DNA from: Pseudomonas kairouanensis
GTDB lineage: Bacteria > Pseudomonadota > Gammaproteobacteria > Pseudomonadales > Pseudomonadaceae
Direction: 5' to 3'
Assembly: GCF_004682055.1 (NCBI RefSeq)
Contig: NZ_QUZU01000021.1
Location: 36,934-100,933, forward strand
Length of the DNA: 64,000 nucleotides
Shown: one piece after another, positions 32,964 through 41,292 of the stretch
Layout of the letters: each line of letters starts with the position of its first letter
Numbering within the stretch: the first letter of the stretch is position 1
The notes under the pieces: model-generated
What the model saw: the letters and a program-made list of their open reading frames with translations, nothing else
Databases searched by the model: none
What the model was told of the DNA's origin: nothing
Position numbers and translations under genes: made by a program

Positions 32964-35015
32964 TCAACTGTCGACCTGCTTGGCTGCCGGCAGGGTGAAG
33001 CCCGAAACCGACCTGCGCAACTGGCTGGCCATTTTCGCCAGGTTGCCGATGCTCTCAGCCGTGGCCGTCGACCCCGACGACGTCTGCGTGGTGATCTGCT
33101 GAATCACATTCATCGTCAACGAAATCTGCCCCGCCGAACTGGTCTGCTGCTGCGCCGCATTCGAAATGCTCTGGATCAGCGCCGCCAGGGTCTTGGACAC
33201 CCCTTCGATTTCTTCCAACGCCACCCCGGCGTCCTGCGCCAAGCGCGCCCCGCGCACCACTTCGGTGGTGGTCTGCTCCATGGAGATTACCGCTTCATTG
33301 GTGTCGGTTTGGATCGCCCGCACCAGGGTCTCGATTTGCCGTGTAGCGGCCGACGAACGCTCGGCCAGACGCTGAACCTCATCGGCCACCACGGCGAAGC
33401 CACGCCCGGCGTCACCGGCCATACTGGCCTGGATCGCGGCATTGAGGGCGAGGATGTTGGTCTGGTCGGCAATGTCGTCGATCAGGCTGACGATATCGCC
33501 AATCTCTTGGGACGACTCCCCCAGGCGTTTGATGCGCTTGGCGGTGTCCTGGATCTGCTCGCGAATGTTATCCATACCGTGGATGGTGTTGTGCACCACC
33601 TCGTTGCCTTTGTTGGCGATCTCTACCGAGCGCTCCGCCACCGCCGAGGATTCGGCGGCGTTGGCCGAGACCTGGTCGATGGACTGGGCCATCTGGTTGA
33701 TGGCGGTGGAGGCTTCGGCGATCTGCTGGGCCTGGTGCTCGGAGGCCTGGGCCAGGTGCATGGCGGTGGCCTGGGTGTCCTGCACCGCGCCCGCCACCTG
33801 CCCGGCGGTGAGGTTGATGGTGGCCACCAGGTCGCGCAATTGGTCGACGGAGTAGTTGATGGAGTCGGCAATGGTGCCGGTGAAGTCTTCGGTCACCGAG
33901 GCGGTCACGGTGAGGTCGCCATCGGCCAGGTCTTCGATCTCATCGAGCAGGCGCATGATCGCGTTCTGGTTGCGCTCGTTCTTCTCGGCGGTTTCATGCA
34001 GTTGGCGGTTGGTCTCGCGCACCATTACCAGGCCGATCAGGATGATCGAGGTCAACGCCAGCAAGCCCAACACATAGCCGCCAATGGTGTCGAAACTGCG
34101 TCCGCTGGCCAGGTTTTCAAAGCCGGTGGCCAGGTGCGAGGCCTCATCGAGCAGGGTTTGCGAGAGGTTGAAGATATTGCTCGCCGACGCTCGCACCTGG
34201 AACAGTTGCGGCGAGGTTTCGAGGATTTCATCCACCGAACCTGAAACGAACTCGAACAGTTCGGCGATTTCCGCCAGCCGCGCCCGGGCGTCGCGGTCTT
34301 CGACCTGGGTGATACGCAGCCCCGCGTTGCCCTGGAGCATGCCATTGAGCACCTGGCCAAAGCGGTTGGCGTCGCGACCAAAGGCATCGGCAGCCTGGGC
34401 GGCGGATTCGTCGCCGGCCAGCACGGTGTTGACCGCACCCAGGATGCGCTCAGCCAGCAACGACTGACGCTGGGCCAAGGCCACCTGGCTGGCCGGGGCG
34501 CCGCGTTGCAGCAGGATATCGACGACCTTTTCCGACTCCATCTGCAGTTGCGGCACGGTTTCGGCCAGGGTTGCGGCCACTTGGTGCAGGGACAATACGG
34601 TTTGCTCGCTGGCCAGGATTGCGTCGGTGTTTTTCAGCAGCGCTTCCCAGTCGGTCTGTACCGCGCGCATTTCGGCGCGTACTGCGCTGGGGGCAGCGGG
34701 CAGGCCGGTTTGTGGGTCGCCTTTTTTCAGGTAGCCCCAGCGTTGAGCAAAGTCGTTGCGCGCATCCCCCAGCAGTTTGAACGCCGCAGCCTTGCCGGCG
34801 GCGGCTTCCGTAGCGTTCTTGGCGATGCGCTGGGACAGCACCCGCAATTCACCGGCATGGCCGATGTACTGCTTGTCGTAGGTGGACTGGGTGTTGAGGT
34901 ACGCGAAGTTGGCGAACAGCAGCATGATGAACACGATCAGGGCGATAAACAGCACGATGATCTGTGAACGGCTGCGCGAGCCGGCCAAGGGTTTGGGTGT
35001 GGTTGCGGTGGTCAT
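32964..35015 (-). CDS. pilJ: Twitching motility methyl-accepting chemotaxis protein PilJ
   Basis: A 683-residue receptor from ATG 35015, which overlaps the pilI stop (ATGA). The N-terminus has one membrane helix (IIVLFIALIVFIMLLFANFAYL), a periplasmic PilJ-type helical sensor, a second helix near residue 320 (YVLGLLALTSIILIGLVMV), a HAMP segment and a long cytoplasmic coiled coil. The hairpin tip DIADQTNILALNAAIQASMAGDAGRGFAVVADEVQRLAERS is the signalling core contacting CheW-like proteins and ChpA. With pilK and chpB absent nearby, methylation-based adaptation would need remote enzymes. Confidence 0.95.
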   Translation of the reverse strand: MTTATTPKPLAGSRSRSQIIVLFIALIVFIMLLFANFAYLNTQSTYDKQYIGHAGELRVLSQRIAKNATEAAAGKAAAFKLLGDARNDFAQRWGYLKKGDPQTGLPAAPSAVRAEMRAVQTDWEALLKNTDAILASEQTVLSLHQVAATLAETVPQLQMESEKVVDILLQRGAPASQVALAQRQSLLAERILGAVNTVLAGDESAAQAADAFGRDANRFGQVLNGMLQGNAGLRITQVEDRDARARLAEIAELFEFVSGSVDEILETSPQLFQVRASASNIFNLSQTLLDEASHLATGFENLASGRSFDTIGGYVLGLLALTSIILIGLVMVRETNRQLHETAEKNERNQNAIMRLLDEIEDLADGDLTVTASVTEDFTGTIADSINYSVDQLRDLVATINLTAGQVAGAVQDTQATAMHLAQASEHQAQQIAEASTAINQMAQSIDQVSANAAESSAVAERSVEIANKGNEVVHNTIHGMDNIREQIQDTAKRIKRLGESSQEIGDIVSLIDDIADQTNILALNAAIQASMAGDAGRGFAVVADEVQRLAERSSAATRQIETLVRAIQTDTNEAVISMEQTTTEVVRGARLAQDAGVALEEIEGVSKTLAALIQSISNAAQQQTSSAGQISLTMNVIQQITTQTSSGSTATAESIGNLAKMASQLRRSVSGFTLPAAKQVDS

Positions 35016-35536
35016 GCGGCAACATCCATGAAGCCTGGAGCCTGGGCCAGGGCAAAGGGGCTGAAGACCTGCCACAGCGGGTCGCCGTCGAATTGGCCCT
35101 GGATAAACGACGCGCCAGGAACGGCGTTCGCCTGCAAGGCCTCTTGCGCGAAATGCTGCATGCCTACCACCTCATCCACCAGCAGCCCGACAAACAGGTC
35201 GTTGTATTCCACCACCAGCACCCGCCGTTGCTTGCGCGCCCTGGACAGCTCAAAGCCGAGAAACCCGCCCAGGTCCATCACCGGCAGCAGGCGCCCGCGC
35301 AGGTTAGCAACACCCTTGACCCAGGCCTTGACCCCGGGCATTAAAGTGCAGCGCGGCTCATGCAGGACTTCGGCGACTTCGCCCATGGGCGCCACGTACC
35401 AATGCTGCCCCACGCGAAAACCGATGCCGCTCCAGCGCTGCTGGCGGGTTTCCTGGGAGGGCAGGTCGGCGGCCAGCAGGCGACAGCGGCGGTCGATGTC
35501 CAGCAACAGCTCGAAGGCGGTTTGCGACTCGGTCAT
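35012..35536 (-). CDS. pilI: CheW-like adaptor PilI
   Basis: A 174-residue CheW-type scaffold linking PilJ to ChpA. GIGFRVGQHWYVAPMGEVAEVLHEPRCTLMPGVKAWVKGVANLRGRLLPVMDLGGFLG is the typical CheW core, with the conserved V-N-L-R-G-x-L-x-P-V-x-D-L turn. It lies 12 bases after pilH and overlaps the pilJ start. The length is normal for PilI. Confidence 0.95.
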   Translation of the reverse strand: MTESQTAFELLLDIDRRCRLLAADLPSQETRQQRWSGIGFRVGQHWYVAPMGEVAEVLHEPRCTLMPGVKAWVKGVANLRGRLLPVMDLGGFLGFELSRARKQRRVLVVEYNDLFVGLLVDEVVGMQHFAQEALQANAVPGASFIQGQFDGDPLWQVFSPFALAQAPGFMDVAA

Positions 35537-35548
35537 GATGGCCTGCCG

Positions 35549-35914
35549 TCAGCCGGCCAGCACCTTGTTCAGGGTGGCGATCAGGGTGTCTTCGTCCACC
35601 GGTTTGGTCAGGTAGTCCTTGGCGCCCTGGCGTGCGCCCCAGATCTTGTCGGTTTCCTGGTCCTTGGTGGTGATGATGATGATCGGGATACCGTTGGTTT
35701 CCGGCTCCTTGGACAGCTGTCGGGTGGCCTGAAAGCCATTGAGGCCCGGCATTACGATGTCCATCAGCACAGCGTCAGGTTTTTCCTGGCGGGCCAGGGC
35801 CACGCCGTCCGCGCCGTTTTCGGCCTTGAGGACCTGGTGGCCATGCTTTTCCAGCATGCCGGTCAGTTTGTACATTTCGGTCGGCGAATCGTCGACGATC
35901 AGAACACGTGCCAT
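35549..35914 (-). CDS. pilH: Response regulator PilH
   Basis: A single-domain receiver of 121 residues, the same length as the P. aeruginosa protein. The acid pocket (VDD, residues 7-9), phosphoacceptor Asp52 in LMDIVMPG, conserved Thr in IITTKD and Lys in YLTKPVD are intact. PilH acts as a phosphate sink or sets retraction in the Pil-Chp system. It starts 46 bases after pilG; a start four codons upstream is less likely. Confidence 0.96.
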   Translation of the reverse strand: MARVLIVDDSPTEMYKLTGMLEKHGHQVLKAENGADGVALARQEKPDAVLMDIVMPGLNGFQATRQLSKEPETNGIPIIIITTKDQETDKIWGARQGAKDYLTKPVDEDTLIATLNKVLAG

Positions 35915-35960
35915 GGTTTTCCCCACTACTTAGGTAGACGCCAGCCCTTGTGGGGCGGCC

Positions 35961-36368
35961 TCAGTGTGCTTGTTCTACTGCGGCGAATGCAGGCACGTAG
36001 GCCTTGATCGCGCCCAGCAGTTCTTCCTTGCTGAAAGGCTTGGTCAAAAACTGATCGACACCCACGATGCGCCCCTTGGCCTTGTCGAACAGGCCGTCCT
36101 TGGAGGACAGCATGATCACCGGGATCGACTTGAACGCCGGGTTGTTCTTCACCAGGGCGCAGGTCTGATAGCCATCCAGGCGCGGCATCATGATGTCGAC
36201 AAAGATAATGTGCGGGTGATGGTCAACAATCCTGGCCAGGGCATCGAAACCGTCGATGGCCGTGATGACATCGCACCCCGCGTTTTTCAACAAGGTCTCG
36301 GCGGTGCGGCGGATCGTCTTCGAATCATCGATCACCATCACTCTCAAGGCGTTGGAATGCTGTTCCAT
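35961..36368 (-). CDS. pilG: Response regulator PilG
   Basis: A single-domain receiver of 135 residues, from ATG 36368. The acidic pair VIDDS (residues 12-16), phosphoacceptor Asp58 in FVDIMMPRLDG, Ser in MLSSKD and Lys in FLTKPF are present. PilG promotes pilus extension and, in P. aeruginosa, raises cAMP through CyaB. It is the first gene of pilGHIJ-chpA-chpC and is divergent from gshB, with a 239-base shared upstream region in which I could not fix a promoter. Confidence 0.96.
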   Translation of the reverse strand: MEQHSNALRVMVIDDSKTIRRTAETLLKNAGCDVITAIDGFDALARIVDHHPHIIFVDIMMPRLDGYQTCALVKNNPAFKSIPVIMLSSKDGLFDKAKGRIVGVDQFLTKPFSKEELLGAIKAYVPAFAAVEQAH

Positions 36369-36607
36369 ATCTGCTCTACCATCGCCACAGCGAATCGGTT
36401 TTCGGTGTGTACTGCCTGATGTTGCACAGGATGAGCGCCGCAAGCCTTGGAATTCAAGGGCTGCTGCGCCGTGGCAGTCTTTTTAGCACAGTCTCGGAGA
36501 GCAATCTATCGAGGCACCCGCCCGGTGGTTTTTCCTTGACCCACAACAGCCGCAGCGCCACTCTGACGCCACTTTTATGCGCCCTAATTTGCTAGAGGAA
36601 ACCCCCC

Positions 36608-37561
36608 ATGAGCGTTCGCGTCGGCATTGTCATGGACCCTATCGCCAGCATTTCCTATAAAAAGGACAGCTCGCTGGCCATGCTCCTGGCCGCCCAGGCC
36701 CGCGGCTGGACCCTGTTCTATATGGAACAGCGCGACCTTTACCAGGGCGAAGGCGTCGCCCGTGCGCGCATGCGCCCGCTGCAAGTGTTTGCCAACCCTG
36801 AAAAGTGGTTCGAACTGGCGGACGAAATCGACAGCCCCCTGAGCGACCTGGACGTGATCCTGATGCGCAAGGACCCGCCGTTCGACATGGAATTCGTCTA
36901 CTCCACCTACCTGCTGGAGCAGGCTGAGCGGGCGGGCGTGCTGATCGTCAACAAGCCGCAAAGCCTGCGCGACTGCAATGAAAAGCTGTTTGCCACCCTG
37001 TTCCCTCAGTGCACACCCCCCACCGTGGTGAGCCGCCGTGCCGACGTGCTGCGTGAATTCGCCGCCAAGCACGGGGATGTGATCCTCAAACCGCTGGACG
37101 GCATGGGCGGCACCTCGATCTTCCGCCACCGCGCGGGCGACCCGAACCTGTCGGTGATCCTGGAAACCCTGACCGCCCTGGGCACCCAGCAGATCATGGG
37201 GCAGGCCTACCTGCCGGCGATCAAGGACGGCGACAAGCGCATCCTGATGATCGACGGCGAGCCGGTGGATTATTGCCTGGCGCGTATCCCGGCAGCGGGC
37301 GAGACCCGTGGCAACCTGGCGGCCGGCGGCCGTGGCGAGGCACGACCTCTGTCAGAAAAAGACCGTTGGATTGCAGGCCAGGTTGGCCCAACCCTGCGGG
37401 AAAAAGGCTTGTTATTTGTAGGCCTTGACGTAATTGGTGAGCACCTCACTGAAATCAACGTCACCAGCCCCACCTGTATCCGTGAGATAGACAACGCATT
37501 TGGCACGAACATCGGCGAAATGCTGATGGCCGCCATTGAGCGCAAGCTACAAGCCAAGTGA
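36608..37561 (+). CDS. gshB: Glutathione synthetase
   Basis: This ATP-grasp enzyme joins gamma-glutamylcysteine and glycine to make glutathione in the cytosol. The 317-residue product follows AGGAAA at good spacing. The N-terminus MSVRVGIVMDPIASISYKKDSS is a family signature. The ATP-grasp loop VILKPLDGMGGTSIFR and the C-terminal metal and substrate segment EINVTSPTCIREID are intact. It stands next to pilG and the TonB3-like gene as in P. aeruginosa. Confidence 0.97.
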   Translation: MSVRVGIVMDPIASISYKKDSSLAMLLAAQARGWTLFYMEQRDLYQGEGVARARMRPLQVFANPEKWFELADEIDSPLSDLDVILMRKDPPFDMEFVYSTYLLEQAERAGVLIVNKPQSLRDCNEKLFATLFPQCTPPTVVSRRADVLREFAAKHGDVILKPLDGMGGTSIFRHRAGDPNLSVILETLTALGTQQIMGQAYLPAIKDGDKRILMIDGEPVDYCLARIPAAGETRGNLAAGGRGEARPLSEKDRWIAGQVGPTLREKGLLFVGLDVIGEHLTEINVTSPTCIREIDNAFGTNIGEMLMAAIERKLQAK

Positions 37562-37638
37562 CATAGAACAGCCGGACACCCACCAACATTGCGTTATCAT
37601 GCGCCACCTGTGAAACGCGCGATGTTGGTTTTCTTGTC

Positions 37639-38544
37639 ATGACACTCCCGTCCGATCTGCCCCCCGAACTCTCCCACAGCGGCGTGCGCCCGGCTGATCG
37701 GCTTGGATTCACCCTGTTCCTGGCGGCATTGATTCACCTGGCGCTGATCCTCGGTGTGGGTTTCACCATGGTCGAGCCCAAGCAAATCACCCGCACCCTG
37801 GAAATCACCCTCGCCACCTTCAAGAGCGAGAAGAAGCCTGAGAAAGCCGACTTCCTCGCCCAGGAAAACCAGCAAGGCAGCGGCACCCTGGACAAGAAAG
37901 CGATACCCAAGACCACCGAAGTGGCGCCGTTCCAGGACAACAAAGTCAATAAAGTCACGCCCCCGCCAGCGCCCAAGCCCGAAGTCCAGCAAAGCGCACC
38001 GAAGGCCGCTGTGACCACCGTCGCGCCCAAACCGCAAAAAGCCCCGACCCAGCGCGAAAAGACCAAGACCGAGCCAAAGCCCGAGCCCGTCAAGCCGGCG
38101 CCCACTTTCGACAGTTCGACGCTGACCGACGAAATCTCCAGCCTGGAAGCCGAACTGGCCCACGAACAACAGCTGTACGCCAAGCGCCCGCGCATCTACC
38201 GGCTCAATGCCGCCTCCACCATGCGCGACAAAGGCGCCTGGTATAAGGACGAATGGCGCAAGAAGGTCGAGCGCATCGGCAACCTCAACTACCCGGACGA
38301 AGCGCGGCGTCAGCAGATATATGGCAATTTGCGCTTACTGGTGTCGATCAACCGTGACGGTACGTTATATGAAGTGCAGGTACTGGAGTCCTCCGGCCAA
38401 CCGTTGCTGGACCAGGCCGCCCAGCGCATCGTGCGTCTGGCTGCGCCTTTCGCGCCATTTACGGGTGACCTGAACGACGTCGACCGCCTGGAAATCATCC
38501 GCACCTGGAAGTTCGCCAAGGGCGATCGGCTTTCCAGCAATTGA
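37639..38544 (+). CDS. tonB3: Energy transducer TonB, TonB3-like
   Basis: A 301-residue TonB family protein. One N-terminal membrane helix (FTLFLAALIHLALILGVGFTMV, about residues 30-51) anchors it. A Pro/Lys-rich stretch with repeated KPE/PKP/PAP units spans roughly residues 105-155, then a coiled segment and the C-terminal TonB domain (GNLNYPDEARRQQIYGNLRLLVSINRDGTLYEVQVLESSG). The syntenic P. aeruginosa gene (tonB3) is needed for twitching motility, from memory. The position between gshB and algH supports that identity; no ExbB/ExbD genes lie nearby. Confidence 0.88.
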   Translation: MTLPSDLPPELSHSGVRPADRLGFTLFLAALIHLALILGVGFTMVEPKQITRTLEITLATFKSEKKPEKADFLAQENQQGSGTLDKKAIPKTTEVAPFQDNKVNKVTPPPAPKPEVQQSAPKAAVTTVAPKPQKAPTQREKTKTEPKPEPVKPAPTFDSSTLTDEISSLEAELAHEQQLYAKRPRIYRLNAASTMRDKGAWYKDEWRKKVERIGNLNYPDEARRQQIYGNLRLLVSINRDGTLYEVQVLESSGQPLLDQAAQRIVRLAAPFAPFTGDLNDVDRLEIIRTWKFAKGDRLSSN

Positions 38545-38611
38545 TGACAATTGCCAGCTGCGGCACATCCCCGGCTTGTCAGTTCGCCCCTCCAACGCCA
38601 CACTACCGGAC

Positions 38612-39181
38612 ATGAAAAACGTCAGCCCGACCTACCTCAAGCACCAATTCCTGATCGCCATGCCCCATATGGCCGACCCGAACTTTGCGCAGACCTTGAC
38701 CTATATCGTCGAGCACACTGCCAATGGTGCGATGGGGCTGGTGATCAACCGCCCGCAAGAGCTGAACCTGGCGGATATCCTTGAGCAACTGCGACCCGAG
38801 ATCGACCCGCCAGCCCGCTGCCAGGGTGTGCCGATCTACATCGGCGGGCCGGTGCAGACTGATCGCGGGTTTGTGCTGCACCCCTCCGGCCCGAAGTTCC
38901 AGGCCACCGTCGACCTTGAAGGTGTGTCGCTATCCACTTCCCAGGACGTATTGTTCGCCATCGCAGACGGCATCGGCCCTGAGCAAAGCGTGATCACCCT
39001 CGGCTATGCCGGTTGGGAAGCAGGCCAACTGGAAGCAGAACTGGCCAGCAATGCCTGGCTGACATGCCCTTACGATGCCGAAATCCTGTTCAACACCCCC
39101 AGCGAACTGCGCCTTGAAGCGGCGGCGGCCAAGTTGCGCGTCAACTTGAGCCTGCTCACCAGCCAGGCGGGGCACGCCTGA
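38612..39181 (+). CDS. algH: YqgE/AlgH family protein
   Basis: A 189-residue cytosolic protein from ATG 38612. LKHQFLIAMPHMADPNFAQTLTYIVEHTANGAMGLVINRP is the AlgH signature. AlgH was first noted as affecting alginate expression in Pseudomonas; its biochemical role remains unsettled. It overlaps ruvX by one base (TGATG), an association kept across gammaproteobacteria. The C-terminal sequence is complete. Confidence 0.94.
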   Translation: MKNVSPTYLKHQFLIAMPHMADPNFAQTLTYIVEHTANGAMGLVINRPQELNLADILEQLRPEIDPPARCQGVPIYIGGPVQTDRGFVLHPSGPKFQATVDLEGVSLSTSQDVLFAIADGIGPEQSVITLGYAGWEAGQLEAELASNAWLTCPYDAEILFNTPSELRLEAAAAKLRVNLSLLTSQAGHA

Positions 39182-39618
39182 TGGCTTTGCGTTTGATATT
39201 GGGGTTTGACTACGGCACCAAACAGATCGGCGTAGCGGTCGGCCAGGTCATTACCGGCCAGGCCCGCGAGTTGTGCACCTTGAAAGCCCAGAACGGCATT
39301 CCGGACTGGAACCAGGTCGAAGCCCTCATTAAAGAGTGGAAGCCCGACGCCGTAGTGGTCGGCCTGCCCCTGAACATGGACGGCACCCCCAGCGACATGT
39401 GCCTGCGCGCCGAAAAATTCGCCCGCCGCCTCAATGGCCGCTACAACCTGCCTTTCTATACCCACGATGAACGCCTCACCACCTTTGAAGCAAAGGGTGA
39501 ACGCCGTGACCGTGGCGGGCAGAAAGGCAGCTACCGCGACAACCCCGTGGACGCCATCGCCGCCGCCTTGTTGTTGCAGGGCTGGTTGGACGAAAACACC
39601 GCTTTATTTGAATCCTGA
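39181..39618 (+). CDS. ruvX: RuvX/YqgF pre-16S rRNA nuclease
   Basis: An RNase H-fold protein of 145 residues that trims the 5' end of 16S rRNA precursor and is also named as a Holliday junction resolvase. The catalytic Asp lies in LILGFDYGTKQIGVAVG, with VVGLPLNMDGT and DERLTTFEAK as later motifs and the last acid in NPVDAIAAALLLQ. Translation is coupled to algH. Confidence 0.95.
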   Translation: MALRLILGFDYGTKQIGVAVGQVITGQARELCTLKAQNGIPDWNQVEALIKEWKPDAVVVGLPLNMDGTPSDMCLRAEKFARRLNGRYNLPFYTHDERLTTFEAKGERRDRGGQKGSYRDNPVDAIAAALLLQGWLDENTALFES

Positions 39619-39636
39619 CTGACGCAGCGCTTTTTT

Positions 39637-39735
39637 AGTAGGAGCGAGCTTGCTCGCGAAAAACACCAACGATAACGCGTGAACCCTGGATGAACGCGGC
39701 GCCTGCGAGTTTTTCGCGAGCAAGCTCGCTCCCAC
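39637..39735. repeat. REP pair, family A, between ruvX and pyrR
   Basis: GTAGGAGCGAGCTTGCTCGCGAA and an inverted copy ending CTCGCTCCCAC rather than CTCCTAC, so the right arm is a family A/C hybrid at its outer end. Codirectional junction. Confidence 0.88.
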
Positions 39736-39756
39736 CTACCTACTCAAGGAGCCCCC

Positions 39757-40263
39757 ATGAGCTTGCCGAACCCCGCCGAACTGATCAGCCAGATGGCCAA
39801 AAGCCTTACGGCCCATCTGCAACACCGCGCCATCAGCGAGCCGCGTTTTATCGGCATCCGCACCGGCGGTGTGTGGGTGGCCCAGGCGTTGCTGGAAGAA
39901 CTGGGCAGCGACGCGCCCCTGGGCACGCTGGATGTGTCTTTCTACCGTGATGACTTCAGCCAGAACGGCCTGCACCCGCAAGTGCGCCCCTCGGCCCTGC
40001 CGTTCGAAATCGAAGGCCAGCACCTGGTGCTGATCGACGATGTATTGATGAGCGGTCGCACCATCCGCGCCGCCATGAACGAGTTGTTCGACTACGGCCG
40101 CCCGGCCAGTGTGACGCTGGTGTGCCTGCTGGACCTGGACGCCGGCGAACTGCCGATCAGCCCGGATGTGGTGGGTGCGACCCTGTCGCTGCAACCCCAC
40201 CAGCGGGTAAAATTGTCCGGTCCAACGCCGCTCGAACTCGAACTGCAAGACCTCGCCCTTTAA
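39757..40263 (+). CDS. pyrR: PyrR bifunctional pyrimidine regulator / uracil phosphoribosyltransferase
   Basis: A 168-residue phosphoribosyltransferase-fold protein. The PRPP loop VLIDDVLMSGRTIRAAMNEL is intact and GIRTGGVWVAQAL forms the pyrophosphate loop. In Gram-positives PyrR is an RNA-binding attenuator; in Pseudomonas it lies ahead of pyrB-pyrC' and its regulatory mode differs. I saw no anti-terminator structure between pyrR and pyrB. It starts behind AAGGAG after a REP pair. Confidence 0.95.
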   Translation: MSLPNPAELISQMAKSLTAHLQHRAISEPRFIGIRTGGVWVAQALLEELGSDAPLGTLDVSFYRDDFSQNGLHPQVRPSALPFEIEGQHLVLIDDVLMSGRTIRAAMNELFDYGRPASVTLVCLLDLDAGELPISPDVVGATLSLQPHQRVKLSGPTPLELELQDLAL

Positions 40264-40287
40264 ACCGCCTTGTAAAGAGTCCCCGCG

Positions 40288-41292
40288 ATGACGCCTCTAG
40301 ATGCCAAGCGCCCGCTGCAGCTCAATGCTCAGGGTCAGTTGCAACACTTCTTGTCCCTCGACGGTTTGCCCCGCGAACTGCTCACCGAAATCCTCGACAC
40401 CGCCGACTCCTTCCTCGAAGTCGGTGGCCGCGCGGTGAAGAAGGTCCCGCTGCTGCGCGGCAAGACCATCTGCAATGTGTTCTTCGAGAACTCCACCCGC
40501 ACCCGCACCACCTTTGAACTGGCGGCCCAACGGCTGTCGGCCGATGTGATCACGCTGAACGTGTCCACCTCGTCGGCCAGCAAGGGCGAGACCCTGCTCG
40601 ACACCCTGCGCAACCTGGAAGCCATGGCCGCCGACATGTTCGTGGTGCGCCACGGCGATTCCGGTGCCGCGCACTTCATCGCCGAGCATGTATGCCCCCA
40701 GGTGGCGATCATCAACGGCGGCGACGGCCGTCACGCCCACCCGACCCAGGGCATGCTCGACATGCTCACCATCCGTCGGCACAAGGGCAGCTTTGAAAAC
40801 CTCTCGGTGGCCATCGTCGGCGACATCCTGCACTCGCGGGTCGCGCGCTCGAACATGCTGGCCCTCAAGGCCCTGGGCTGCCCGGATATCCGTGTGATCG
40901 CACCCAAAACCCTGCTGCCCATCGGCATCGAGCAATACGGCGTGAAGGTCTACACCGACATGGCCGAAGGCCTCAAGGATGTGGACGTGGTGATCATGCT
41001 GCGCCTGCAACGTGAGCGCATGGCCGGTGGCCTGCTGCCCAGCGAAGGCGAGTTCTACCGCCTGTTCGGCCTGACCACCGCACGCCTGGCCGGCGCCAAG
41101 CCGGATGCCATCGTGATGCACCCAGGCCCCATCAACCGCGGGGTGGAGATTGAGTCGGCAGTGGCCGATGGTGCGCAGTCGGTGATTTTGAACCAAGTGA
41201 CCTACGGCATCGCCGTACGCATGGCCGTGCTGTCCATGGCCATGAGCGGGCAAACCGCGCAACGTCAATTCGAGCAGGAGAACGCCCAGTGA
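40288..41292 (+). CDS. pyrB: Aspartate carbamoyltransferase catalytic subunit
   Basis: ATCase joins carbamoyl phosphate and aspartate in the first committed step of pyrimidine synthesis. The 334-residue product has the carbamoyl-phosphate loop FFENSTRTRTTFELAA, DGRHAHPTQGMLD and the C-terminal MHPGPINRGVEI. Like other class A Pseudomonas ATCases it has an N-terminal extension of about 25 residues that carries effector sensitivity. It overlaps pyrC' by 4 bases, fitting the known 1:1 dodecamer of PyrB with PyrC'. Confidence 0.97.
   Translation: MTPLDAKRPLQLNAQGQLQHFLSLDGLPRELLTEILDTADSFLEVGGRAVKKVPLLRGKTICNVFFENSTRTRTTFELAAQRLSADVITLNVSTSSASKGETLLDTLRNLEAMAADMFVVRHGDSGAAHFIAEHVCPQVAIINGGDGRHAHPTQGMLDMLTIRRHKGSFENLSVAIVGDILHSRVARSNMLALKALGCPDIRVIAPKTLLPIGIEQYGVKVYTDMAEGLKDVDVVIMLRLQRERMAGGLLPSEGEFYRLFGLTTARLAGAKPDAIVMHPGPINRGVEIESAVADGAQSVILNQVTYGIAVRMAVLSMAMSGQTAQRQFEQENAQ

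Noticed and set aside
30058..33102. 1014-codon open frame on the plus strand opposite chpA and pilJ
   Set aside because: It mirrors the third-base GC bias of chpA, has no recognisable domain or ribosome site and spans two real genes on the other strand.
40264..40287. PyrR-type attenuator between pyrR and pyrB
   Set aside because: Only 24 bases lie between the genes, too short for terminator and anti-terminator stems.
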